Origin: Aricia agestis
Taxonomy: Eukaryota > Arthropoda > Insecta > Lepidoptera > Lycaenidae
Length of the DNA: 64,000 nucleotides
Assembly: GCF_905147365.1 (NCBI RefSeq)
Contig: NC_056425.1
Span: 9,989,501 to 10,053,500 of the forward strand
Reading direction: 5' to 3'
The notes beneath the pieces were generated by a model. The model saw only the letters and a program-made list of their open reading frames with translations. It searched no databases and was not told where the DNA came from. The stretch's first letter is position 1. Every line of letters starts with the position of its first letter. Position numbers and translations under genes: made by a program. Shown here in pieces: positions 53,852 to 63,908 of this stretch.

Positions 53852-54140
53852 AAATTTTGAAAAAAAAAACTTTTTTTTTTAGATTTTTTAGACTATTATT
53901 TATAAGAGTAAGAAGAAACAATACAGCTTTAAACACACAGCAGCGGCGATATTCAGAACAAAGGGCGATTGCGGCGTGCACCTTTGGCGGCGAATTCAGA
54001 ACTTTTTATTTCGCAGTTTTGTTTTTAGTATTTTTCCAATCATTCACAAAATAGGAGATTATTATGATTGTGTACTTTACGGGACAAAGTGAGAGGTTGT
54101 CGTTTGGCGTAGTTATAAGAACTGTATTTTCGAAGAAGAA

Positions 54141-54260
54141 GATTTTTTCAATCGTCAGATAACTTTAACCAGCTAAAGAATAAATATGACATTTTTCCAT
54201 ATAAAATCTGTCAAAACGCCAAAATTCCATTGGTAAAATTTATCTGACGATTGAAAAATC
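54141..54260. mobile_element. Palindromic MITE (CAATCGTCAGATAA)
   Basis: GATTTTTTCAATCGTCAGAT at the left, and ATCTGACGATTGAAAAATC at the right, with TTTAACCA/TGGTAAAATT inside. Confidence 0.7.
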
Positions 54261-54264
54261 AGCC

Positions 54265-54351
54265 CTATCTTGTTTCGTTTCCTTTTTTCAATTACAATGA
54301 ATAACTTAATGTACATCTACATTCTGTGAATAAAGAATTTGAATTTGAATG
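54265..54351 (+). mobile_element. Retroposon 3' end with (TTGAAT) tail
   Basis: GTACATCTACATTCTGTGAA then TAAAGAATTTGAATTTGAAT, a common LINE close. Confidence 0.5.
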
Positions 54352-54377
54352 TGTGACAATAATGCTAACATATTAAA

Positions 54378-55523
54378 TTAAGGTAAAAGCACTAATGGTA
54401 GACTCGGAACTAATAGATGACACTTACGACAAAAATACCATAAAAATAAGAATTAGTCTATTTATTTCTCACCACTTATTTTATAAGCTTCTCAAGCTAT
54501 CTGTTGACGTGAAAAAATATATTAGGGACGCCTTCGGGAACAAAATTTAAAAATGGGAACAGTTTTCGTAAAAAATGTGACCGCGTCAACACGCGCTCGG
54601 CAGTTTCTTAGCAAATAGGTTAAAGAAGGTGAAATTTTGCACGTAAGTTTTGAATACATTTATTTGATTTTTTGTAATTTCTATTGATTTCATTGGATTA
54701 ATGGTCATGTTGTTTACACTAATTAATGTTTATTTATGATTTTTTATCCATTTTCCCTTACAATATAAAGGGTGTCTACTATTAGTTCTTGAAAATGTAA
54801 AAACCTAATAGATGACATGGAACTCATATCATCATTTTGCAATACATACTAAAGTTATTTTGTAGTTTATTCTACTGCAAATATCATCAATATTCTCTGA
54901 AAATATAATTTTATTAACAAGCTAACAAATTAGATTTTATACTGTACCTAAAAAGACCTTGTCTAAAAATCGATTGTTTTAGTTTTTTAGCAGTAAAAAG
55001 AAGAAAAAGGAGAGCTGAGAAAAGAAAGAAGAAAAAAGAAGAGGCAAAAGAAGCATGGAGACTAAAGACTCAAAATAAATATGCTAGGAAAAAATATATG
55101 AAAAATAAAAATAAAAGGAAAGATAGTTTTAGCATGGAAGAAGAATCTGGAGACAACGTGGATAATATTTCATATGCATGTAGTTACTATGATGAAGTAA
55201 ATGAAATCTTTTGAAAAAACGGCAAATAAAGACCTAATAATATAGGAAAAATGTTAAATGTAATGTAATGTTCTTTGTCAACTATTAGTTCATATTGGTG
55301 TCTACTATTAGTGATGTTCGTTTACTGTGATGTCATCTATAAGTTATTATAATAATTTATTTTTTTATTGATTTGTCAGTGAATAATCATAATAGTTTTA
55401 TTTTGTAAGAGTTACTGAAGACATGGAAGAAGTTATCAATCCTTTATTTTAATAAATATATATTTTACAACATTCAAATGTTCCATGTTTCCTTAGCGTC
55501 TGCCATTAGTGCTTTTACCTTAA
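54378..55523. mobile_element. TTAA-flanked 1.15-kb DNA transposon with subterminal repeats
   Basis: TTAA at 54378-54381 and 55520-55523. Inside these, GGTAAAAGCACTAATGGTAG AC (54382-54403) and the complement of 55498-55519 differ at one position of 22. A CTATTAGT/ACTAATAG motif with adjacent ATGACA or TGTC recurs at about 54405, 54774, 54803, 55281, 55299 and 55330, mainly near the ends. TTAA suggests piggyBac, but the ends lack the usual CCC start, so the superfamily is open. It contains a terminal exon on the plus strand. Confidence 0.65.
54918..55214 (+). pseudogene. Lys/Arg-rich terminal exon inside the TTAA element
   Basis: An open frame of 98 codons without an initial ATG ends at TGA 55212-55214. 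The last 74 codons follow a good acceptor (TTGTTTTAGTTTTTTAG at 54974-54990). They read AVKRRKRRAEKRKKKKEEAK, then EAWRLKTQNKYARKKYMKNK, then an acidic end SMEEESGDNVDNISYACSYY. AATAAA follows at 55225, 11 bp after the stop. A GTAAGT donor at 54643 could close an upstream exon, but no upstream frame joins it in phase, so the 5' coding part is missing or broken. It could be the tail of the element's own transposase or a captured host exon. I do not recognise the protein. Confidence 0.45.
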
Positions 55524-55822
55524 ATAAAGAAATAAAGCCCTGCTCAATAATGACCTTAGATGACAATGAGCGAATTTCTTCGTGTTCGATGACCGAGCTA
55601 TAGTCGTATACATATATAAGTAATAAACTATTTCATTAAAACATATAACACGTACAGTTTTAATTCGTCCCAGCTATCCTCAGCAATAAAGAGTTTAGTG
55701 CACCCAATAAAATGCTTGTGTTGCATCCACGTCTCAAATATTTTTCATTACCCTCCATATACCAGACCGAAATTTTTCGCCGAGAAGTGCCGTTCTGCAT
55801 TTCGCAAGGGATTTGGAGCTCT
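55524..55822. other. Unassigned sequence
   Basis: Nothing recognised. Confidence 0.3.
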
Positions 55823-56252
55823 TTAAGGGGGCGACAAACCCCAAAGTGTCAATTTTATAATTCATTTTTATACTTGAAAATAAGCCCCGAATTGTTTCAT
55901 TTTCTAAAACTAGATACTACATTATATTTCCGAGAATTCTATCTGAGCAAAACACGATATCTTATAATTTTCTCGATAGAAAAAAATCACGAAAATGCAT
56001 GTAATTTTCACGAATTTTTCATTTATTGCCATAACCGTGCATTGAACTAAGTAAATATTTTAACACATTGTATAAAATTCTATCATTGAGAGACCGGATT
56101 TTTAAAATGTTGTATATTTATCGAGTTATTGAGAAAAAACTAATTTGGCGATGAATCCGCGTCGTCCTTTTTCACCTGGCATATGAAAGACGGGCGTGAG
56201 TGTGAAGAGAGAAGGACGATGTTTGATTTTTTTTTGTTAGTCGCCCTCTTAA
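55823..56252. mobile_element. TTAA-flanked MITE (GGGGGCGACAAAC)
   Basis: TTAA at 55823-55826 and 56249-56252. The ends are TTAAGGGGGCGACAAACCC and GTTAGTCGCCCTCTTAA. A fragment of the right side is at 46943-47030. The 112-codon frame at 55712 crosses its edge. Confidence 0.65.
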
Positions 56253-56464
56253 CCATGGGCGTAGCGAGGTACGTGCGTAGGTAGGTAGGTACGTACAAGC
56301 GATCAGTCGCTGAAATGCTCACTAGTTTCATAACTAAACGTGGAGCGGAGAGAGTTGCGGGGTGAGAGGGGAGGCACTCAATCCCAGTTCGCTCACCTTC
56401 AATTATACTATTGTGAGATACTCATAATATTATGTTAAAAATCGCGAATTCGAAGTTTAGGATT

Positions 56465-56560
56465 ATCTTAATCTAGGTAAAGGAGAACTGTCAAACACAT
56501 GTCAAAATTGACGTTTTTGTATGAAATTAGTGTTAGTTCCTTTTCTCGCCAATATATCAG
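56465..56560. mobile_element. Fragment of the AACTGTC...GACGTTTTTGTATGA MITE
   Basis: AGGAGAACTGTCAAACACAT and TTGACGTTTTTGTATGAAAT match the element at 47419-47538. No ends are kept. Confidence 0.5.
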
Positions 56561-56702
56561 AAATAACTTAGTAATTATTGCTTAAGAAGTTTTTGACAGA
56601 TGTCAGATATAATGCATTATCTGCTGTCAAACTCCTGATGCTTACTTGTCGCTGACAGAACCGTAATCGTCCTGCAGGATACTGATAATAATAGTAATAG
56701 AT

Positions 56703-56775
56703 TGCCCATGGGCGACGGTAGTTGCTTTCCATCAGGTGACCCGTTTGTTCGTTTGCCCTTTAATGTTTTAAAAAA
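56703..56775 (+). mobile_element. A-tailed retroposon (5' truncated)
   Basis: CCCATGGGCGACGGTAGTTG to CGTTTGCCCTTTAATG, the last 70 bp of the family. Confidence 0.65.
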
Positions 56776-56974
56776 GATTTATGACTTATTAGATTACCTA
56801 TCATTTAAAAGCTTATCAATTTCTCATTAATTTTTGCGTCACTTAATATTTTCCTTTGTCTCGTTATCTTTTTCCAATATCTGCCGCGCCTAGATAACGC
56901 TCAACACGAAGTCTGAACTGCGTTAAATATTATGTTTCTTAACATTTATATAGCTGTCGTTCAAGTTTTTTTGA

Positions 56975-57342
56975 TTTTGTCAGATTTGTTTTCTTTTTTT
57001 TTTCATAATTTAATTATTAAATAAGATATGTCGAACGTTCAAAAACCCAAAAAAAAAACGGCCAGATTTTCCTCTGTGTTCAAACATCCAGAAAACAGAT
57101 TTGGCTAGATTATACAAAAAAAACTAAAACACAGGAACACAGCTCAGGCTTTTTTTAATCTTCAATGAAAAAAGTACTTAAATCGGTTAAGTTTTGGAGA
57201 AGGAATCAGGGGACAACGAATCGTTGATTTTCTGCAGTTATCTCTATCGCGTTCTGCGGTATAGGCTTGAGGCAAGGGAGACAGCTATAGATATTACACG
57301 AATTTTTTTGTCATTTCTCTAGCCCCTGGTGTATCCTCTTAA
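56975..57342. mobile_element. TTAA-flanked MITE, second copy, left end missing
   Basis: Matches 15850-16218 closely (GGAATCAGGGGACAACGAAT, GACAGCTATAGATATTACAC) and ends GGTGTATCCTCTTAA. Confidence 0.7.
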
Positions 57343-57609
57343 GGTGAAAGCATAGAGTGTTAAAACTTTCTTGCCCACTAAAAGATGTTAATACACAACT
57401 AACTCAGTGTTCCGCAAAGGGTGTGCCGCGGCCAGTAGTTAGTGTGCCTCGGAAAAGGTCATCGTACTTATTCCTAGCTTATGGAAACCAAAAAAGGGAA
57501 CATCTTAGGACGGTCGACGAAGGGAATTTAGAGTACCCCGACACAAATTGATTAATTTGTGGTGTATCGCCACAAATATTATTCTCATAATGCCTTTATT
57601 GCCAAAAAG
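57343..57609. other. Unassigned sequence with a 64-codon frame
   Basis: GTGTTCCGCAAAGGGTGTGC looks like dispersed repeat sequence. The frame at 57357-57551 has no motif. Confidence 0.3.
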
Positions 57610-57835
57610 TTTGCGGAAAACTGTCCTAACTAGACTAAGTGATAATACTTTAGGGTTTGTATGTCCCTTATAAAGAGTTTACTGTAAAAGAAGCAGTGTT
57701 AAAAACCTAGCTTTTTTTATTACTATTTGGGCAAATTCATGACGTTGGAGCATTTCTCTTAGAAGCATAGAAGTAAAAAATCTTTCAGCACTGCCGCGTA
57801 CACACTTTTAGGTTTTATATCTGTTAGTTTTGTTA
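57610..57835. mobile_element. Mariner-type MITE (diverged)
   Basis: AAGTGATAATACTTTAGGGT at the left, CACTGCCGCGTACACACTTT and GTTAGTTTTGTTATAG at the right, in the order of 9942-10199. Confidence 0.55.
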
Positions 57836-58051
57836 TAGATTTACTTTATGCAAATAGAATAATTAAAGACGTGAGTGAACACACAGTAACATAAGGAGAA
57901 TAACTCATGTTTTTTTAATAATTTGAATGAACCTTGTAAATTAGGTACCTACTATATTAAACTTACCTACTATATCTGGGTTACTCTAGGTACACATAAA
58001 ATTCACAGTTTTTTTTTATTTCAAATCATTTTCCTGACCCAAAAGCCTCCA

Positions 58052-58157
58052 TTTATGCAAGAAAATGGCAATTTTTTTAACCTGTTATTTTATGTTAATC
58101 ATCCATGAAGGCGTATATAGATGAAGCAGGTTAAAAATTGCCATTTTCTTGCATAAA
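58052..58157. repeat. Imperfect hairpin, 31-bp arms
   Basis: TTTATGCAAGAAAATGGCAA (58052) pairs with TTGCCATTTTCTTGCATAAA (58138-58157). AACCTG and CAGGTT continue it inward with a two-base bulge. Confidence 0.7.
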
Positions 58158-58180
58158 AATAATCCTACTTCCTACTTCCT

Positions 58181-58879
58181 TCCTACTAATATTATAAAGG
58201 CGAAAGTTTATTTGGATGTATGGATGTGTGGATGTATGGATGTTTGTTACTCTTTCACGCAAAAACCACTGAACGGATTTTAATGAAACTTTACAATATC
58301 ATAGCTTATATATCAGAATAACACATAGGCTACAATTTTAACCGACTTTCAAAATGGGGGAGGTGTTATGTTCGTTTTTTCATGTTCAACGATTACTCCA
58401 CTGTTTGTTAACCGATTTTAAAATTTTTTATTTTGGTATATAGGGTATCATGCCAATTTAGTATTATATTCACAAAAGTGGTGATCTGATGAAGGATCCA
58501 TAAGTAATCGAGGGAACTCCTCATAATTTATAGGGAAACGTGTGGTGACTGGTGACTTTGGTTTCGTGAGAAGCATTCTAAGCATATGCTACCAACAAGT
58601 AAGATTTTGCACCGAGGTATACCTGGTATACCGTGGTTCGGAAGGTGCTGAGAGGACTCCTGATTCTTTATAGCTACAAGTTTGGGAGTTTCGACGTTGT
58701 TTTAAGAGCGGAAAGCATATGCTACTATGCAAATTACCTTCATCTTAATCATCATCACTACCATAAACCGTTATAGAACCATGTGTTGTCCCGTTTTGAC
58801 CCTATTATTGGTACTTTTCATAGTCTTCTATGATATTATATCACTTAAACCGCGGGTAACACCGCGGGGCACAGCTAGT
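58181..58879 (+). mobile_element. Helitron-like element, family E, with probable insert
   Basis: TCCTACTAATATTATAAAGG start, CTGAACGGATTTTAATGAAA body, and GCGGGTAACACCGCGGGGC then ACAGCTAGT end. About 58341-58845 (ACCGACTTTCAAAATGGGGG, GTAATCGAGGGAACTCCTCA) looks like a different dispersed repeat, and may be an insertion. Confidence 0.55.
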
Positions 58880-59334
58880 ATTATTATAATAGCTGATTAT
58901 ACTTTTAACAATTTTTACAAAGAAGGATGTTAAAAAGTGGAGCAACCGAACAAAATCTTATCAAAATCCGCGGTTATCTACAGGAACAGATTTCGTTTAA
59001 AAATCATAATAGCCGGGGGAGAGGGCCCGACATCCATCTGTTTTCATTACGGATTTGTAACCTTTAATTAAATGACTTTTAGCCGTGAAAAGAATTTTTT
59101 TTAATTCATCTCAAACTTGGCCTGAGTAAATGAACTTATTAATCTGTCCGCTGCAGACTTCCTCTTATATTAAATCGACCTATTTACTGTTTTAAGGGAA
59201 AATTTGTGCTAATTACTCATTTAATAAATATACCTTTAGTTTAATTCTCTGATAATGAGGAAACTAGATTGTATGGTTTTCGTGTTGTTCTTGACAGAAG
59301 TGTATGTATTTAACTTAAGTTAGTTAATATTTTG
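58880..59334. other. Unassigned A+T-rich sequence
   Basis: Nothing recognised. Confidence 0.3.
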
Positions 59335-59606
59335 ACGACAGCATAGTAAAAGGAGGGGCAGTAAGTTATCTTCATACAAAGGCACCGCGCGCGGCTTTTA
59401 TGTGTGCGCCATAGTATCAATGCGTCCCCACGTGCGGCACACATGACACAACAAAATCTCGGCCAGTTTTACTAGGCTGGTACCGCCGAGATTTTGTTGT
59501 GTGCCGTACGTGGCGACGCATTGATACTATGGCGCACACATACAAGCCGCGCGCGGTGCCTTTGTATGAAAATAACTTACTTCCCCTCCTTTTACTATGA
59601 CGACAG
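59335..59606. mobile_element. Near-perfect palindromic MITE with target duplication
   Basis: The element at 59342-59599 starts CATAGTAAAAGGAGGGG and ends CCCCTCCTTTTACTATG. Its arms of about 120 bp pair almost throughout, including GCACCGCGCGCGGCTT and TGCGCCATAGTATCAATGCG. ACGACAG flanks it on both sides (59335-59341 and 59600-59606), 7 bp, or 8 bp if the shared G is counted. Confidence 0.85.
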
Positions 59607-60292
59607 CCAATCAAAAGCTCTAGTGACTATAATAAAAAGAGCATTAATTAAAGTATATCTCAATGATAAAAGGGGTCTTTATTGGAGCTTTCTTAATTCA
59701 AATAATGAAAGAAGCATTACTTTTTAACCAGATAACAAACAAGAGTTTCCACGTTCGGCTGTAGATATTTTATAGTATAGAACTGTATTTGGATAAATAA
59801 AGAAGTATAGCTTATTTATATCGCTCTTAATAGGAAAAAAGAGTAATTCCTTATTCAGAAAGGTAATAAAAGAAAGTCTTTGTTCAGAAATAACATCAAT
59901 TAGGCTAAAACAATGGAAGCAACAACCTTGAAAGATGCCAGTTGATTGACGATTGCCAAAATTGTTAAAGTTCAAAAAGGTCCCGAAGTTTTGCGTATTT
60001 TTTATCATTGTTAGACCCCTCTGGGTCAGTGAATGCGAGCGATGGGTCACAGGTTTGAATACAGATAACCTGGAAAAACAAAGGGATTCTGCTGTGTAGA
60101 CACTAGATATAGCCTGTAGGTTTTTCAATGTCATAATCATTATTGGGATTTATAAGCATATAAACTATAATAAATAATTATTATGATTTCTCCCTAACAT
60201 ACTATCTAGTTATAAGATGTAGGTAGTTTAGGCATTTTTAATATCATAATATTATGCATACGTGATATGAACTGAGTATGAAGTAGAACATA
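59607..60292. other. Unassigned sequence with a 138-codon frame
   Basis: The minus-strand frame 59724-60140 is the longest ORF in this half but has a Phe/Ser/Asn/Leu composition typical of chance A+T-rich frames, with no motif. Confidence 0.35.
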
Positions 60293-60432
60293 GAAGTTGA
60301 TTCCTATGCAAATCGGGGACCTAAGTAGTTTGGTCGCGTTACGTCAAACCCAGCTGACAGATCACAATTAACATTGAATTGACATATTCGACCAAATAAC
60401 GTTGGTCAGTCAATTGCATAGGAATCAACTTC
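60293..60432. mobile_element. MITE (GAAGTTGATTCCTATGCAA)
   Basis: Perfect 19-bp inverted ends. Subterminal TTTGGTCG and CGACCAAA are also inverted. Confidence 0.75.
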
Positions 60433-60637
60433 CTCGATGGTATATCACTTCGAACTCATAAATGGTTGGAGATTATCATTCTAAGAGTTACCAGGAGGTT
60501 TTCCGATGAATCTATAATAATCTGTATGTTTAAATTTTCTCTTAGGTTAACAGCTGCATACAGTGCGAGCATCTTTCACATAGATCCTAGACTAGAAAGC
60601 TCAATGACCGCTGGTGCCACCTTAAATTATTTAGACT

Positions 60638-61015
60638 ATAATAATAATAATAGCTCCCACACCGGTTTCGGTGACGGTGGCCGGTTTCATTGAAACCAGG
60701 CCAGCTACGCAGCAGTAATTTTTATAGTGCCCAAGTGTGTGCGCAGTACACAAGAGCACTCTCTATTCCTTTACTCTCATAACCCAGTGGGACGGACGAC
60801 CGACACGACTGGCGAGAGATCAGGCGCAGGACCGACTTTTTACATGCCCATCCGACGCATGGATCATCTTACTTGTCAGACAATCAGGTGATCAGCCTGC
60901 ATTGTCCTAACCAAACTTGGAAATAACATGTTTCCAACGCGGGAATCGAACCCACGACCCGCGCCGTCGCGCGCGCGTCAAGAGCCGCGCTCTATACCAC
61001 TAGACCACGGAGGCG
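60638..61015 (-). mobile_element. tRNA-derived SINE, family 1 (full length)
   Basis: The minus-strand head CGCCTCCGTGGTCTAGTGGT and GGGTTCGATTCCCGC B box are the best kept in the window. A CG repeat (GCGCGCGCGCGACGGCG on the minus strand) has expanded in the anticodon region. The tail is TTATTATTATTA. Confidence 0.85.
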
Positions 61016-61334
61016 TTATATATTTTGACTATAGGTACATTGTAAAGACTATAGGATCTAGTTATCAGGTCTTTAGAAATGTCGACATAACGTTCTTTAA
61101 TGGCTATATCAGGCTACCAAGTTATCAACTTAGCTTGAAAATCGTTGCAAACTTGGGTCTTCTAAAATTAGCTACCTACCCCACGAGTACAATTATAATG
61201 TGTCATACATAAAACAAGGTACATTTGTAAAGTTTTCCTTTAACATTAAACTGGGCCAAAAGCCTTATCTGGGCTTACGAGCAAGGGACCAGAGCCCCTA
61301 GCCATGATGTTTTCTTTATCGCTTCTTTATATTA
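61016..61334. other. Unassigned sequence
   Basis: Nothing recognised. Confidence 0.3.
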
Positions 61335-61336
61335 TA

Positions 61337-61435
61337 ATCGACGATCAAAAATAATAGAATTGATGTAACATGAGTTGAATGTCGACTTTATTATATTAAA
61401 TGCTTAAGTTAATGTCATACATTTTGATCGACGAT
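61337..61435. mobile_element. Small MITE (AATCGACGATCAAAA)
   Basis: Exact 15-bp inverted ends AATCGACGATCAAAA. Confidence 0.55.
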
Positions 61436-61627
61436 TCTTTAGAAAAGCTGTAAATTAAACGTCTTGGCTAAAGGGACTGAAAGGTTCCCGGCGAGTTGGC
61501 ATTACGTCATAATCTGCACGCGAGGGGTAGGCAATAGGTATATAGTATGTGTTTACTAGATGAAGAAAATAGAATATGTACTTTATAATGTTTTTAACGA
61601 GTCTATCACTTATGGGAAATCAATGAT

Positions 61628-61688
61628 AGGAATCCATTTTCTTCGTTCATACGCCGAAATGGCGTAGGACCGAAGAAAATGGATTCCT
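61628..61688. repeat. Hairpin with 18-bp outer stem
   Basis: AGGAATCCATTTTCTTCG pairs with CGAAGAAAATGGATTCCT. TACGCC and GGCGTA pair inside. Confidence 0.7.
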
Positions 61689-61778
61689 CTGACTTAACTA
61701 AAACTTTGTTGACCATTGTAGTTTAGTCTGCAGTTAGTGGTTGTAGTATTTCCATTATGATTACCTGACAATAAGCTA

Positions 61779-61862
61779 TAAAATAAATAAAATATATTTT
61801 TATTCAAAATAGGTATCATGAATACTCTTTTAGAACGTAGAAACTAAGACGCCTACCACCGG
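61779..61862 (-). mobile_element. Non-LTR retroposon 3' end (CCGGTGGTAGGC family)
   Basis: The reverse of the 45425-45543 sequence: ATATTTTTATTCAAAATAGG and GCCTACCACCGG. The hAT element is inserted at its edge. Confidence 0.5.
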
Positions 61863-62012
61863 TTCTAGGCAGTGGCGGCATAGCATGGTTTGGCACCCGG
61901 GGCGGGTTTCTAGCACCCCCTAAATAAAACGACAATTAATACTGAATGTGCTTACATTTACATGACTTTATTTCACATAAATGTGTGATTACATTATCAA
62001 AAATTTACTTTC

Positions 62013-62198
62013 AGCGGGGCTAAAATGGTCACATTTAGCAATTCCTCTCAATCAATTCAGCAAATGAATTGTCAAAACTGTCAAACTGACAAATGTCAAA
62101 TCAGTACAAAAATACAGAAATTAATTGCAAGCAACGTTGCATTTTGCGATTTTAGAAAAATATCATGATTCTTCAAAGCGACCATTTTAGCCCCGCCG
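62013..62198. mobile_element. MITE (GCGGGGCTAAAATGG), uninterrupted copy
   Basis: GCGGGGCTAAAATGGTCACA and CCATTTTAGCCCCGC ends. It aligns with both halves of 47308-47655 and shows the site before insertion of the 47419-47538 element. Confidence 0.8.
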
Positions 62199-62208
62199 GT
62201 CTTTTCAA

Positions 62209-62460
62209 TCTATACTAATATTAAAAAGCGGAAGCGTTTGTTTGTTTGAACGCGCTATTACTCAGGAACTACTGGTCCGATTAGAAAAAATATTTCAGTG
62301 TTAGATAGCACACTTATCGAGAAAGTCTATAAGCTATATTTTATCACGCTAAGACTTCTAGGAGCGAAGAAATAGAGGAAAATTTAGAAAAAACGGAGGG
62401 AAATTATTTGAAAGGGCTTATTTGAACCCCTAATCTCAGGAACTAGGCTATAGGCGATAT
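62209..62460 (+). mobile_element. Helitron-like element, family F (5' part)
   Basis: TCTATACTAATATTAAAAAG start and CAGGAACTACTGGTCCGATT core, as in 2034-2392. The CTAGT end is missing. Confidence 0.65.
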
Positions 62461-62730
62461 TTTTTTAAAAGAGACGTAACTGTTGACGTAAGCAGAGTTT
62501 TAGGTTGAACAACACCAAAATATGTAATTAGAATGTCATCCATCGCTTTGTAACGATGCTCTATATTTTCTTAATCTGTCAAGACATTCTAACATAGCTC
62601 TCTGCAACTCTTCTGGCTAGCATAAATTGACCCTAAGCTATACGAGTGAGTTGTCACCCCTTGATACTAGGCACCCGCGCCGGACCGCCCCCGCCGCCCC
62701 CCCCCCCTTACGCCGCCACTGGTTCTAGGC

Positions 62731-62975
62731 TAGAAAGATGATCCATGCTTCAGATGAGCACGTAAAAATCTGTCCTGTAAAATATAACCTGTCGATCATT
62801 CGTCCCACTGAGTTATGACTTATGAAAGTAAAGTGATCTCTCCTCCTATAGCTATAAATTAGTATTAAGCTCCTTTGGTGTGTCTGTACAGTGTACACAT
62901 TTAGGCACTAGCATTGAGCTGGTCTGCTGTCAATGAAACTTGCCACCGTCACTAAAACCGTTATTACGATCTCAT
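62731..62975 (+). mobile_element. tRNA-derived SINE, family 1 (diverged, head lost)
   Basis: AAGATGATCCATGCTTCAGA, GTCCCACTGAGTTATGA and GCCACCGTCACTAAAACCG are in family order. Confidence 0.6.
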
Positions 62976-63531
62976 ACAATATTACTTGGTAACATTATGC
63001 TCATATACCTTGAATATTAATAGACATTCTGATAATATTAGTAGCTGATATAAAATTCGCGAGACGTCGCTTCATTCGTATTCCTGCCGCTCTTAACTAT
63101 CCCGGGAATAAACATTGAGAATTCAGTTGTCGTTCGTCAGGGAGAGCGCCATCTATTTGCGAGATTTGTAACCTGTTTTCGGAAAATGCCTTTTCTAGGT
63201 CAGCGCCATCTAGCGACGAATAGCTAATACTAAGTTTGTTAAAAGCTTCCGGTTGGAATTTTTTAAAGCAAACTTTTTGTATAATACTTAGATAACTATA
63301 TTGTGAAATGGTGGAATGGTAAATGCAGCTTTTTTAACTAAGGGCTAAAATATTTAAAAAAAATTAATCTTTCCAAGTTTTCAATTGCAGTAAAAAAGGA
63401 AGATTTTCCGTGATGAAAAGTTTTTTTTTCCACGACTCGGATTTTCCATAACAAAACCTTAATTTTGATCAGTAGTAGTTTAAAAATAATTAAGAGACAG
63501 ACACCCTTTGTGTGAAATAAAAACATTATTT
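62976..63531. other. Unassigned sequence
   Basis: AGCGCCATCTATTTGCGA (63146) and AGCGCCATCTAGCGACGA (63203) form a short direct repeat, a motif common near dispersed insect elements. Confidence 0.4.
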
Positions 63532-63908
63532 TTGGGTTGCACCAGAGGCGTGGTTAAAGTTAAAGTTATGGTCAAAGTTATGGTTATAGTGAAGGCTAAT
63601 TTAACTTTAATCTTAACTTTGACCACAGAATTTGACAGAAGACGTTGCTGGTCCGACGAGGCTTTATAAGAACGTAGGCAGGGACGCGTCTGGTAGAGGA
63701 GAACTGTCTAAAATTGCGTTTTTGTATGATGACAGCATTAGTTCCTTTTTTCGCCACGTGCATTTAAAACCTTGTCGAGCTCTATGATTATGGTTAAATA
63801 TGGCGTCTTTATGGCTTCCATTTTGAACTTTAACCAAAGATTTGACATTTTGCATTGTAGTTAAAGTTAAAGTTACAGTTATAGTTAAAGTTAGTTGGTG
63901 CAACCCAA
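63532..63908. mobile_element. MITE (TTGGGTTGCACCA) with nested fragment
   Basis: Perfect 13-bp ends TTGGGTTGCACCA and TGGTGCAACCCAA. Subterminal TTAAAGTTA/GTTATAGTT repeats are present on both sides. Positions 63690-63780 match the right part of the 47419-47538 element (GGAGAACTGTCTAAAATTGC, CTTGTCG end). Confidence 0.75.

Larger units (their letters stand above)
61862..62729. mobile_element. hAT element with perfect 8-bp target duplication, carrying two inserts
   Basis: The element at 61870-62721 starts CAGTGGCGGCATAGCATGG and ends TTACGCCGCCACTG. GTTCTAGG flanks it at 61862-61869 and 62722-62729. A MITE (62013-62198) and a family F Helitron piece (from 62209) lie within. No transposase frame is present. 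Confidence 0.85.

Noticed and set aside
59724..60140. 138-codon minus-strand ORF as a gene
   Set aside because: Composition and lack of any motif or splice context fit a chance frame.
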